Positions 1 through 7,335 of a stretch of DNA of 64,000 nt are shown in pieces. Numbering within the stretch: the stretch's first letter is position 1; each line of letters starts with the position of its first letter. Both the position numbers and the translations under genes were made by a program. The notes beneath the pieces were generated by a model. It did no database searches, had not been told where the DNA came from, and was given only the letters and a program-made list of their open reading frames with translations. The DNA comes from Virgibacillus sp. 7505 (GTDB lineage Bacteria; Bacillota; Bacilli; Bacillales; Amphibacillaceae), in assembly GCF_002272135.1 (NCBI RefSeq), contig NZ_NPBF01000022.1, forward strand, positions 1 to 64,000, given 5' to 3'.

Positions 1-291
1 TTTTTCAACCATTGTTTTGTTAACATATATTAAGATAATTAAATTTAATATTAGCATAATTTCGAGTGCAGTTGCACTCCATGACCACGAAAGTGTGAAA
101 GGCACAATGATTAAAACAGCACCAGTAATTAGATAAAAAGAACTTACGAGATTAATGAATTTTTGCCTTTTTTTGCGTATACGCTGCTGATTATATCCTC
201 TTAGAAGATGTAATTTTTTTTTGACTGCAACTAGATAAGCTACAACAATAAATGCAATACCGAGTAATCCAGATATTATTTGAATTTGCAT
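1..291 (-). CDS. DUF3784-type small membrane protein, 3' end cut by window edge
   Basis: The minus strand is open from an ATG at 291 to the window edge (97 codons, no stop). A good ribosome binding site (GAGGTG) lies just upstream at 298-303. The product begins with a hydrophobic segment (residues about 4-22), then a basic stretch with the phrase LLRGYN near residue 33, then two more hydrophobic helices (about 46-66 and 80-92). This layout, with a GYN motif after the first helix, resembles DUF3784 proteins, small Firmicutes membrane proteins of unknown function. The family match is by eye. No function can be given. It lies in the AT-rich accessory flank. Confidence 0.6.
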   Translation of the reverse strand, partial: MQIQIISGLLGIAFIVVAYLVAVKKKLHLLRGYNQQRIRKKRQKFINLVSSFYLITGAVLIIVPFTLSWSWSATALEIMLILNLIILIYVNKTMVEK

Positions 292-860
292 ATAATCACC
301 TCATGTATTATACGTTTAAGTATATGCAAGGATTCTAAAAAAAATAGGAGAATACTTGCTTATTTCTTTTATAAAACGTAACCAATTAACAGTCGCCTAA
401 TGGGGTTGCTGCGGCTTTAATATCAAGGTACACGGAAGCTGCTATAAAACTGTTAGAAGTAAGATGATGTATATACATCAATTAACTATTCTTGATCTCT
501 ATCTTGTAGCGTTCTTTTGCCTTTCCTTTTATTATGGAATTTCCTAAAAGATCTCCTATTCCTTATATTCAGATGGTTTTATTGTAACGGAGTAAATCTT
601 CGACCATATCCATTTGGAGTTTTTCAGTGACATCGCTTCAGCGCATGCCTTTTCGTCAACTTATTTTGTTTTCACATTTACTCATCTTTTTATCTAGCAA
701 GTCATACTGCTATTCCACTCGATCAGAAAGCTTATACAATAACGATAATGCAACTAATTTAGGAAATGTATTATAAAATTAGCACACTTATTTTTGTCTT
801 AGATAACGAGTAATATCTGCTTTTCTTTTATCTAATACATAAGATTATCATTAATATTTT
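292..860. other. AT-rich stretch without an intact gene
   Basis: No convincing intact gene is visible on either strand. On the minus strand, 631 down to 482 reads like former coding sequence: a stretch beginning VTEKLQMDMVEDLL, then two stops close together, then GIGDLLGNSIIKGKAKERYK, and a final stop. I do not recognise the family. A second minus-strand scrap near 420-385 reads IAASVYLDIKAAATPLGDC before a stop. These suggest decayed sequence between the DUF3784-like gene and the TetR gene. Confidence 0.35.
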
Positions 861-1718
861 TTATAATTTTTTTTGAGTATTGATGATGTCAAATAATTCT
901 TTCAGTATTTGTTGATAAGCTAACTGTGAGGAGGATAGTATCTGTAATTGACGAATAGCTCCTTCACAGACACCCCATCTTATATATGAACTTTGAGTTT
1001 CTTCAAATATAAAACTCATTAATTCTTTTTCCTCTTGTGAAAATTCATCACAATCTATCATGTTGTCGAGTAATCTTCTTATTTCTCTAATAGCTGATTC
1101 TTGATCGTCCACTGAATTAGGCGATTTATACGGAAATAGAATTTGATTAGTTTGCTTTGTAATTTCAATGTTATTTTCTAAACGTAATATATTGTAATCT
1201 AAGATATCAGAGCTATTTATATTCAGCTTTATTTGGTCGGAATATCTAAACTGATAACCCAATCCCCCAATAAAATGAGTGGATAAATCCATTGCACTTT
1301 TCTCAATTTCTTTTCCATAAACGTCTATTAGGCGTTTTGCAAGCCAATTTAGTTCTTTATAATGGCTTTCTTTCATGTAACTTTGTAATTCCTCATCATT
1401 TTCACCTAAAGAGATATTATATAACTCTGAGATTTTCTCAGTCCCATAAACTGAGTGCTTCACGCGAAGCTGAGAATAAAAGAGCTGCTTATCATGTAGA
1501 CTTCCGTCGAGTAGCAGCATATTTTGTTGTTCATCAACTTTTTCGTCAACTTTTTTAATAATATAAAGAATCAATTGAGATTTCGTAGAGAAGTAATTAT
1601 AAAATGTTCCTTTGGAAACTTTGGCTTGTTCCAAGATATCCTGGATTGCAGTATCGTGATAACCTTTTGTTCGAAATAACTGTTTAGCCACTTCAATAAT
1701 TTTTTCTTTTTTACCCAT
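861..1718 (-). CDS. TetR/AcrR-family transcriptional regulator
   Basis: This 285-residue protein has a classic TetR N-terminal DNA-binding domain: a first helix of the form KIIEVAKQLFRTKGY, and a helix-turn-helix at about residues 26-45 (ILEQAKVSKGTFYNYFSTK). The C-terminal two thirds would form the ligand-binding and dimer domain and is longer than in minimal TetR proteins. The ATG at 1718 has an AAGGAG site upstream. A DHA2 MFS exporter lies about 870 bp away on the same strand, and large TetR proteins commonly control such pumps, so this regulator is inferred to repress the exporter and perhaps itself. The ligand cannot be read from sequence. Confidence 0.85.
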   Translation of the reverse strand: MGKKEKIIEVAKQLFRTKGYHDTAIQDILEQAKVSKGTFYNYFSTKSQLILYIIKKVDEKVDEQQNMLLLDGSLHDKQLFYSQLRVKHSVYGTEKISELYNISLGENDEELQSYMKESHYKELNWLAKRLIDVYGKEIEKSAMDLSTHFIGGLGYQFRYSDQIKLNINSSDILDYNILRLENNIEITKQTNQILFPYKSPNSVDDQESAIREIRRLLDNMIDCDEFSQEEKELMSFIFEETQSSYIRWGVCEGAIRQLQILSSSQLAYQQILKELFDIINTQKKL

Positions 1719-1743
1719 AAATTTCTAACTCCTTAAAATATTA

Positions 1744-1772
1744 TTGACATCATCATAATACCAAATTATCAT
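1744..1772 (+). promoter_or_regulatory. Predicted sigma-A promoter toward the acetyltransferase gene
   Basis: TTGACA at 1744-1749 and TATCAT at 1767-1772 are separated by 17 bases. The layout matches the exporter promoter at 4081-4109 (also TTGACA-17-TATCAT). It points to the acetyltransferase gene starting at 1920. Confidence 0.5.
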
Positions 1773-1815
1773 AAAAATAAACCGAAGTACAGAAAAATAA
1801 ACGTGCGTTCAATGA

Positions 1816-1832
1816 GTTCGAAAGGATCGAAC
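1816..1832. promoter_or_regulatory. Inverted repeat, candidate operator
   Basis: GTTCG, 7 bases, CGAAC forms a perfect 5-bp inverted repeat in the divergent TetR/acetyltransferase intergenic region, downstream of the predicted acetyltransferase promoter. The spacing is compatible with a small dimeric repressor such as the neighbouring TetR protein. Binding is inferred only. Confidence 0.3.
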
Positions 1833-1919
1833 GAACATACCAGAGGTTTAATACCTTTCCCAAGAATTATGAACAGATTCCAAATAAGAATCCTGTCTAT
1901 AAAACAAAGAGGTGATAAA

Positions 1920-2384
1920 ATGAGTGTGATAATTGAACAATTTACAATCGCTACCAACTCTCATTATGAATTGCTATTAGATGCTGATCCATCGAGGAAG
2001 ATCGTCGACTCCTATCTATCTAAAAGCCATCGTATAGAAGCTAGGTGGGGGCTTCAAATAATCGGAGTTATTCTTCTTATGCCAACACGACCTGAGACAC
2101 TGGAAATAGTTAACATAGCAGTGAACAAAGACTTTCAAAATAAAGGCATCGGAAGATTATTAATTGAATACGCTCTTGAATATGCCAGAGAACATAAATT
2201 TAAAACAGTGGAAATTGGTACTGGAAGTACAAGTCTTGGAGCACTATATTTATATCAAAAATGTGGTTTTAGAATGACTCATATAGATAGAGATTACTTC
2301 TCAAGGCATTATGATGAAGAAATAATAGAAAATAAAATTGTATTAAGAGATATGGTGAGAATGTCACAAGATGTATGTTATTGA
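1920..2384 (+). CDS. GNAT-family N-acetyltransferase
   Basis: The ATG at 1920 is chosen because AGAGGTG lies just upstream; an earlier in-frame start at 1803 has no such site. The 154-residue product shows the acetyl-CoA binding signature of GNAT enzymes (QNKGIG at residues 73-78), preceded by the beta-strand LEIVNIAVN and followed by the typical late motif ALYLYQKCGFR. GNAT enzymes move an acetyl group from acetyl-CoA to an amine; the substrate is unknown. It stands alone on the plus strand between the divergent TetR gene and the exporter and ends at a terminator, so a link to drug inactivation is only a guess from context. Confidence 0.85.
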   Translation: MSVIIEQFTIATNSHYELLLDADPSRKIVDSYLSKSHRIEARWGLQIIGVILLMPTRPETLEIVNIAVNKDFQNKGIGRLLIEYALEYAREHKFKTVEIGTGSTSLGALYLYQKCGFRMTHIDRDYFSRHYDEEIIENKIVLRDMVRMSQDVCY

Positions 2385-2389
2385 TGCAG

Positions 2390-2420
2390 AAAGCCCTCTG
2401 AATAACGATGAGGGCTTTTA
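2390..2420 (+). terminator. Intrinsic terminator after the acetyltransferase gene
   Basis: AAAGCCCTC and GAGGGCTTT form a 9-bp stem with an 11-base loop, followed by a short T-rich run. Confidence 0.8.
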
Positions 2421-2424
2421 TCTT

Positions 2425-2571
2425 TTAATTATTTAAGAAACTTAGAACTCGTTTATTAACCTGCACAGTTTTTTCCATCGATAACAGATGACCTACTCCT
2501 TTTATTATTTCTACTGTAATATGAGGAGATGAGTTCTTAGCACGATTATAAGCTTCCAGAGGATCACTCTT
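2425..2571 (-). pseudogene. Alpha/beta-hydrolase C-terminal fragment
   Basis: On the minus strand an open stretch of 48 codons runs from just after a TAA at 2572-2574 to a TAA at 2425-2427. It starts KSDPLEAYNRAKNSSPHI and ends with GHLLSME followed by VLSFLNN. This matches the last part of alpha/beta-fold hydrolases, where the His of the GH pair is the catalytic histidine. There is no start codon and no room for the rest of the enzyme, because the MFS gene ends at 2584. It is therefore a decayed remnant. Confidence 0.65.
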
Positions 2572-2583
2572 TTAAGATATTGT

Positions 2584-4014
2584 TTATTTAGCTTCTTTTG
2601 ATGGAGAAGCTATAAAAAGACACAATGTAAATGCAATGGTTATTAGAATGAAACCGGACATAAAGGCCTTATTAAGTCCATTCAGCAACGGAGTCAGTGC
2701 AGAGCCTTCATAAGAGTTTGAATATTTAGTCACCGTAGCAGACATAATCCCCACCATTACTGCGGATCCTAAAGAAGCAAACACTTGTCGAACAGTATTC
2801 GTAATTGCAGAGCCGTGACTTATCAAATCATTAGACAGTGCATTTATTCCCGCTGTGGCCAAAGGCATCATGACAAATCCCATACCTAGCATTCTTAATG
2901 AATAAAGACAAATAATCCACCAAGTAGCAGTATCCTTAGTGAGGAATAAGAATGGAAAAGTTGCTATAGCTAGAATGAACATGCCAATCATTGATATTTT
3001 TTTAACACCATACTTATCGAATAACTTACCAGATATTGGTGAAATAATACCCAGCAAAATTGCGCCAGGAAGTAATATCAGACCTGATTGAAGTGCTGAC
3101 AACTCTTTTAAAGTTTGAGTATAAATAGGTAAGAGAATTTCAAATCCAATCATTGTCATAAAAATAATAGCGACGATAATTGTAGACAACGTAAAAATTT
3201 TACTTTTAAATACTCTTAACTCTAAAAAGGGTTGTGTTAGTTTAGATTGTCGATGGGAAAATAAGATTATGATAATAAAGCCAGCTACGCAAGAGAACCA
3301 TGTGATTTTATTTTGCCACCCTATATTACCTGCAACACTAATCCCATAGAGAAGTAAACCTAAACCTAAGCTACTAAGCATAATAGATAGTACATCAATC
3401 TTCGGTTTATTTAAATTAATGACGTTTCTCATATAGAAACATGCAAGCAATATATTAACCATGGTAATTGGAAGAATTATATAAAATAAGTATCTCCAAT
3501 TAAAATAATCAACAATCCATCCAGATACAGTGGGCGCAATAGCGGGTGCAAACGCTATAACAACTCCTACTAACCCCATAGCTTCTCCTCGCCGTTCAAC
3601 AGGATATACCAAAAACATCAGTGTCTGCATTAAAGGAATCATTAATCCTGACCCAATGGCTTGAATGATGCGTCCTATAAGTAGCATGTTATATGTAGTA
3701 CTGATTGCACAAATTACAGTTCCTATTGCAAAGCTAAACATTGCTACCATAAATAATTTTTTATTATTTATGGTATTTAACAAGAATGCTGAAGTGGGAA
3801 TCATTATGCCACTGATCAACATAAATCCAGTGATAAGCCATTGTGCATTAACTGCACTGATGTCTAAATCATCCATTATCTTTGGTAGAGCCGTGACTAA
3901 TAACGTCTGATTTATAATGGTTAGAAAAGTACCAACCATTATAACGAGTACAAATCCTGTTCGATTAAATTGATTTCCGTAAATGTCGATTGGGTGAGTT
4001 CTAATTTTTGTCAC
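2584..4014 (-). CDS. MFS drug exporter, DHA2 (EmrB/QacA) type
   Basis: The 476-residue product is almost entirely hydrophobic, with about 14 membrane segments as in the DHA2 branch of the major facilitator superfamily. It carries an antiporter-like motif in segment five (AFAPAIAPTVSGWIVDYF, then WRYLF) and a motif-A-like loop after segment two. Such pumps export lipophilic drugs, dyes or metabolites in exchange for protons. The start is a GTG at 4014. Upstream lies a strong sigma-A-type promoter with a palindrome at its predicted transcription start, consistent with control by the nearby TetR protein. The substrate is unknown. Confidence 0.85.
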   Translation of the reverse strand: MTKIRTHPIDIYGNQFNRTGFVLVIMVGTFLTIINQTLLVTALPKIMDDLDISAVNAQWLITGFMLISGIMIPTSAFLLNTINNKKLFMVAMFSFAIGTVICAISTTYNMLLIGRIIQAIGSGLMIPLMQTLMFLVYPVERRGEAMGLVGVVIAFAPAIAPTVSGWIVDYFNWRYLFYIILPITMVNILLACFYMRNVINLNKPKIDVLSIMLSSLGLGLLLYGISVAGNIGWQNKITWFSCVAGFIIIILFSHRQSKLTQPFLELRVFKSKIFTLSTIIVAIIFMTMIGFEILLPIYTQTLKELSALQSGLILLPGAILLGIISPISGKLFDKYGVKKISMIGMFILAIATFPFLFLTKDTATWWIICLYSLRMLGMGFVMMPLATAGINALSNDLISHGSAITNTVRQVFASLGSAVMVGIMSATVTKYSNSYEGSALTPLLNGLNKAFMSGFILITIAFTLCLFIASPSKEAK

Positions 4015-4062
4015 TTCTTTTGTCTTCCTCTCACACTAAATTAAACTATAGTATATTTTTAT

Positions 4063-4074
4063 GAACTCTAGTTC
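4063..4074. promoter_or_regulatory. Palindrome at the exporter transcription start, candidate operator
   Basis: GAACTCTAGTTC has 5-bp inverted arms with a 2-base centre. It sits at or just after the start predicted from the 4081-4109 promoter, where a repressor would block transcription. A second weaker promoter (TTGAAC-17-TACTAT, minus strand, 4076 down to 4048) overlaps it. The 7-mer GTTCAAT occurs here and again at 1807-1813 in front of the acetyltransferase gene. Confidence 0.35.
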
Positions 4075-4080
4075 AATACC

Positions 4081-4109
4081 ATGATAGAATTGAATAATAA
4101 AGATGTCAA
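4081..4109 (-). promoter_or_regulatory. Predicted sigma-A promoter of the MFS exporter
   Basis: On the minus strand TTGACA (4109-4104) and TATCAT (4086-4081) are 17 bases apart. The predicted start is near 4074, about 60 bases upstream of the GTG at 4014. Confidence 0.6.
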
Positions 4110-4278
4110 TACCATTTTCTGGAACAATCAGTTGATGAAACGTCCGTCATTATAATGAATTATCTTCATATTTTAATTAGGGAAGAGTGTGACAGGCTAG
4201 AAAGAAGTAGGTAATGTACAACAATATATTCACTGGTGTAAAATGAGATTTTTTGATATAGAAGGCGAGAATGAGTAA
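4110..4278. other. Non-coding AT-rich spacer
   Basis: No gene is supported here. TCAATACCAT occurs at 4073-4082 and again at 4106-4115, 33 bp apart, overlapping the exporter promoter; this could be repeated regulator binding sites or chance in AT-rich DNA. Confidence 0.3.
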
Positions 4279-4384
4279 ATGTCTGTCATTCAACTGAACA
4301 AGCTAACCAAAAAATAAATGGTGGTCAATCATCTTGAATTTTCAGTTGAAAAGGGGAGTTTTTTGCTTTTTGGGCGAAAATGGT
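4279..4384 (+). pseudogene. Remnant of an ABC transporter ATP-binding protein N-terminus
   Basis: From an ATG at 4279 the sequence reads MSVIQLNKLTKK, a stop, then VVNHLEFSVEKG, and after a frameshift FLGENG. This is the start of an ABC ATPase of the multi-drug/bacitracin type (N-terminal strand, a Y-loop region, then FLGENG leading into Walker A). The Walker A lysine and everything after it are missing, and DNA to 4560 contains only short unrelated open stretches. It is a decayed fragment. Confidence 0.6.
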
Positions 4385-4576
4385 AATTGATTCCTGCGTG
4401 ATTTATATGATGCTTTTTTAATTGACCTTATAGGAGATCTGATGTCTGAAACAGGGGCGGAAGGTTAAGAAGTGACAAATATTGTTAGTGGGGAAGGAGA
4501 ACCTGCTGTCGTACAATCAAAAGCACAGTTGGGATAAGAATAAAAGAGCTGCCTTTAGTTTTGACAGCTATAAAAA
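4385..4576. other. Degenerate sequence without a gene
   Basis: Short open scraps are present on the plus strand (for example LRDLYDAFLIDLIGD and VTNIVSGEGEPAVVQSKAQ), broken by stops. They may be more of the decayed transporter locus, but no family is recognisable. Confidence 0.3.
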
Positions 4577-4600
4577 GACCCTTTTACACAGTAAAGGGTC
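4577..4600 (-). terminator. Intrinsic terminator downstream of the YjbR pseudogene
   Basis: GACCCTTT and AAAGGGTC form an 8-bp stem with an 8-base loop. Read on the minus strand it is followed by TTTTTAT. Confidence 0.75.
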
Positions 4601-4608
4601 CTTTCAAA

Positions 4609-4949
4609 TTACTTATCCTTTGTTAAATCATAGCTTGTACTAATTAATTCATGGATTTCTTTCTCGGGAACAGTACCGTCTAATATTATGGAGTTCCAAT
4701 GCTCTTTATTTAAGTGAAAAGCAGGCACAATAGAATTGTATTCATTTCTGAGTTGTTCATTCATACCAGGTTCGTTTTTTACATTAATCCAGATTCTGTT
4801 CTCTCTCGAATATCCATGCAAATGTTTTATCATTATTCTTATGTCTGATAAGTGTCCAATTATCATCCCGAAAGGGTTCATCTTCATAAACATCTTTATA
4901 CTTTTTGCAATAATTTATAGCTTCTTGTCTGTTCTTCCTAATTAATCAA
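4609..4949 (-). pseudogene. MmcQ/YjbR-family protein broken by frameshifts
   Basis: The C-terminal part is open from 4893 to 4609 and ends with NSIVPAFHLNKEHWNSIILD and a YDLTK tail, a clear MmcQ/YjbR signature. The N-terminal part is in another frame: RQEAINYCKKYKDVYEDEPF, followed by WTLIRHKNNDKTFAWIFERE. Joining the two near 4799-4803 needs one inserted base. A second lesion lies at the start, where a TTG at 4949 meets a TAG four codons on; removing one T would restore MINRKNRQEA. The family is a small cyclic fold with possible nucleic-acid or protein binding. Two lesions argue for a real pseudogene rather than one sequencing error. Confidence 0.8.
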
Positions 4950-5252
4950 CTCCTCAGTGTGTATATCCAATTCCTTTTATAAAGACCTTCCAATAAGAAA
5001 GAATACTCTTGGAGAGTAGCTCAGATTTTCCGCCGTATAGCATCTCAAGAAAAAAACATCCAAGATTATTAAATAGTCACCACAACGTCCTCATTTTGAT
5101 CTTTACTATTTACACGTATATACTCAAACTTCTTAACTTCCATACTATTACGGATTATCGGAAAGCAGATATTATCTTACTGGATATGCTCGTATTAGAT
5201 ACTACGCAATACAAGGAAAATATGGCAACTCTTTAGATTGGCACTATATGTT
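4950..5252. other. Degenerate intergenic DNA around the recombinase scrap
   Basis: Apart from the recombinase remnant at 5069-5143, I see no supportable gene. A plus-strand open frame at 5009-5236 runs antisense to that remnant and resembles nothing. Another plus-strand stretch near 5145-5290 (reading SESRYYLTGYARIRYYAIQG) is open but has no start or ribosome site and is not recognised. Confidence 0.3.
5069..5143 (-). pseudogene. Serine-recombinase (resolvase/invertase) N-terminal remnant
   Basis: From an ATG at 5143 the minus strand reads MEVKKFEYIRVNSKDQNED and stops after 24 codons. This matches the opening of serine recombinases (form KxxYxRVSSxDQNxDRQ). The residue in the position of the catalytic serine, directly after RV, is Asn. 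The rest of the protein is not recoverable downstream in any frame I could read. It is therefore a dead scrap of a mobile-element or plasmid resolvase. Only about 20 residues support this call. Confidence 0.55.
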
Positions 5253-5442
5253 TTATCTTCTAACTATTAACGCCAAGTATTTCATACCACCTCTGACATA
5301 AGTTATACTATTGAACCCCATTTTTTTTAGGTACTTTTGCAGCTTGCGAACTTCGCATCCCGCTTTGGCAGATGACAATCACTTCTTTATTTTGAAAGAT
5401 ATCACTTACAAACAAATCTAATCCGTAATAGGTTGATTCTAG
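5253..5442 (-). pseudogene. Rhodanese-like domain, 5' truncated and frameshifted
   Basis: The minus strand reads LESTYYGLDLFVSDIFQ, then KEVIVICQSGMRSSQAAKV, the rhodanese active-site region with its catalytic Cys in CQSGMRS. After a frameshift at a run of eight T on the plus strand (5321-5328) it continues KKMGFNSITYVRGGMKYL, the usual end of a sulfurtransferase domain, to a TAA at 5253-5255. The N-terminal half is missing; the rqcH terminator begins 30 bases upstream. Rhodaneses transfer sulfane sulfur, but this copy is almost certainly non-functional. Confidence 0.75.
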
Positions 5443-5470
5443 GTACCATATACACATATATCATTAAAAA

Positions 5471-5500
5471 AACGCAGAAGGCATAAGCCTCTGCGTTTTA
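5471..5500 (-). terminator. Intrinsic terminator after rqcH
   Basis: ACGCAGA at 5472-5478 pairs with TCTGCGT at 5490-5496, extended by AGGC/GCCT around an ATAA loop. On the minus strand it is followed by seven T. Confidence 0.85.
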
Positions 5501-5540
5501 ATATAGCTTATTTAGAGAACTGTAAAAAAGGTGCACTTCC

Positions 5541-7247
5541 TTATTTCTTCCCCAAACGTTTCACAAACTGCTCATCTGGCGTCACATACAATGTCTTCTG
5601 CTGATCATATGTCACAAAACCTGGCTTCGCACCATTCGGCTTCTTCACGTGACGAATCTTTGTATAATCGACCGGAACAGAGGAAGAAAGTCTGGATTTA
5701 CTGAACCAGGCTGCGAGTTTAGCTGCTTCTTCCAATGTTTCCTCTGATGGATCGGTCGAGCGGATGACGACGTGGGATCCAGGGATATCCTTCGTATGAA
5801 GCCATGTATCCTGCTTGTGGGCAAGCTTCATCGTCAAATACTCGTTCTGTTTATTATTATGTCCGACGAGGATCGTTGTGCCATCTGTCGCTGTGTACGT
5901 TTCCGGCTCAGGCAGATTCGGTTTTTTGTTCTTTTTCTGCTGTGCTTTTGCTTTTAGATAGCCTTGCTCCCGCAATTCCTCGCGAATTTCTTCGACATCC
6001 TGCTCACGTGCTCCTTCTACTTGCTGGATGAGCTGATCTAGATAGTCAATTTCTGCATTTGTTTTTTCAAGCTCCAATTCCACCATCGTGCGCGATTTCT
6101 TCAGTTTATTGTACTGCTTGAAATAGCTTTGGGCGTTTTCACTTGGTGTTTTATGCGGATTAAGTGTGATGGTGAGCTGCTGTTGATCGGGATCATAATA
6201 ATCTGTGACGACAGCTTCTGTATCACCTTGCTTGATTTGATGCATATGAGCAGTCAGCAGCTCTCCCTGTCGCTGATAGCTGTCGGCTTTTTCTGCTTTT
6301 TTCAGTGTGTTTTCATGAATGGAAAGCTTCCGGATATTCTTTTCCCGCTCATTTTTCAGGAAGCGAATCAAGTCGCCAGCCTGCTGCTTGACGCGGTCGC
6401 GTTCTGCTTTTCCGGAGTAGAAGCTATCGATTAGCTCGCTCATCGAATTATACTGTTGCCGCGAGCCTTCAATAGAAGCGATATCCATGACATAAAAGTC
6501 TTCTTTCTTTCCTTTAAAATAAGTAGGCTCATAGTCATCTCGCTTCAGTTTATCAATAACATGTGTGAAAACCTCAGCGTACTTCTCTTTATCACCCATA
6601 TATGCCTGCTCAGCTATTTCATTAGCCAAAACAGGAGATACACCCTGCAGCATATTTAGAATCTGTTTATTCATCCGGCCGGTATTGAAGTCAAGCTTCC
6701 GGGCAAACTCAACAGCTTCCAAAGTAAACGGGTTAAGCTTCTCCTGACTCGGAGGCAGCTTGTACGTTTGCCCTGGAAGGATCGTACGGTGTCGGTTCAC
6801 ACTGGATGAGATATGTTTGATGCTGTCGATGATCATATCTGTTTCGTTATCAACCAGCATGATATTACTGTGTTTTCCCATCACTTCCATGATGATTCGT
6901 TTTGACGTCTGGTCACCAAGCTCGTCTTTGCTGACGAAACTAAGCTCGATGATTCGTTCGTTTTCGAACTGCTCTACTTTTTCCAGGAACCCGCCTGCCA
7001 GATGCTTGCGCAGAAGCATGCAAAACATAGGAGGATTCTGGGGATTTTGATAGGTATCGTTTGTGATATGCACACGTGCATAGCTTGGATGCGCCGACAA
7101 TAATAGTGCGTGATTCTTCCCTTTGCTGCGGAAGGTGAGCACGATCTCCGTATCAGTCGGCTGGTATATTTTTGACAGACGGCCGGTTGCTAATGTGTCA
7201 TGCAGCTCCTTGGCCATCGCTCTTGTTACTATTCCGTCAAATGCCAT
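5541..7247 (-). CDS. rqcH: RqcH, NFACT-family ribosome quality-control protein (Rqc2/FbpA homologue)
   Basis: RqcH binds peptidyl-tRNA stuck on split 50S subunits and directs untemplated alanine tailing of stalled chains; the family was earlier named FbpA/YloA for fibronectin binding. The 568-residue product has the NFACT-N domain at its front (AFDGIVTRAMAKEL), a long central coiled coil (about residues 280-430) and the C-terminal NFACT-R domain with the conserved phrase DTWLHTKDIPGSHVV. The ATG at 7247 is preferred over a GTG three codons upstream because GAGGTG lies at the right distance. A minus-strand extended -10 (TGCTATACT, 7278-7270) may be its promoter. It is divergent from the Ca2+ ATPase gene, as in B. 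subtilis. Confidence 0.95.
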   Translation of the reverse strand: MAFDGIVTRAMAKELHDTLATGRLSKIYQPTDTEIVLTFRSKGKNHALLLSAHPSYARVHITNDTYQNPQNPPMFCMLLRKHLAGGFLEKVEQFENERIIELSFVSKDELGDQTSKRIIMEVMGKHSNIMLVDNETDMIIDSIKHISSSVNRHRTILPGQTYKLPPSQEKLNPFTLEAVEFARKLDFNTGRMNKQILNMLQGVSPVLANEIAEQAYMGDKEKYAEVFTHVIDKLKRDDYEPTYFKGKKEDFYVMDIASIEGSRQQYNSMSELIDSFYSGKAERDRVKQQAGDLIRFLKNEREKNIRKLSIHENTLKKAEKADSYQRQGELLTAHMHQIKQGDTEAVVTDYYDPDQQQLTITLNPHKTPSENAQSYFKQYNKLKKSRTMVELELEKTNAEIDYLDQLIQQVEGAREQDVEEIREELREQGYLKAKAQQKKNKKPNLPEPETYTATDGTTILVGHNNKQNEYLTMKLAHKQDTWLHTKDIPGSHVVIRSTDPSEETLEEAAKLAAWFSKSRLSSSVPVDYTKIRHVKKPNGAKPGFVTYDQQKTLYVTPDEQFVKRLGKK

Positions 7248-7335
7248 ATGTTTCACCTCATTCTCTGCTAGTATAGCATTTTATCGGACAAGCACGCATA
7301 CATTTACATTAGAAATAAGGGTGGAGGTATGCAAT

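Noticed and set aside
5009-5236. Plus-strand 75-codon open frame
   Set aside because: It lies antisense to the serine-recombinase remnant at 5069-5143, has no ribosome site and resembles nothing.
7123-7335. Open frame extending 71 codons upstream of the Ca2+ ATPase start
   Set aside because: It runs antisense through the start of rqcH, is rich in Ser/Thr with no family features, and a GTG with a good ribosome site at 7336 matches the normal protein start.
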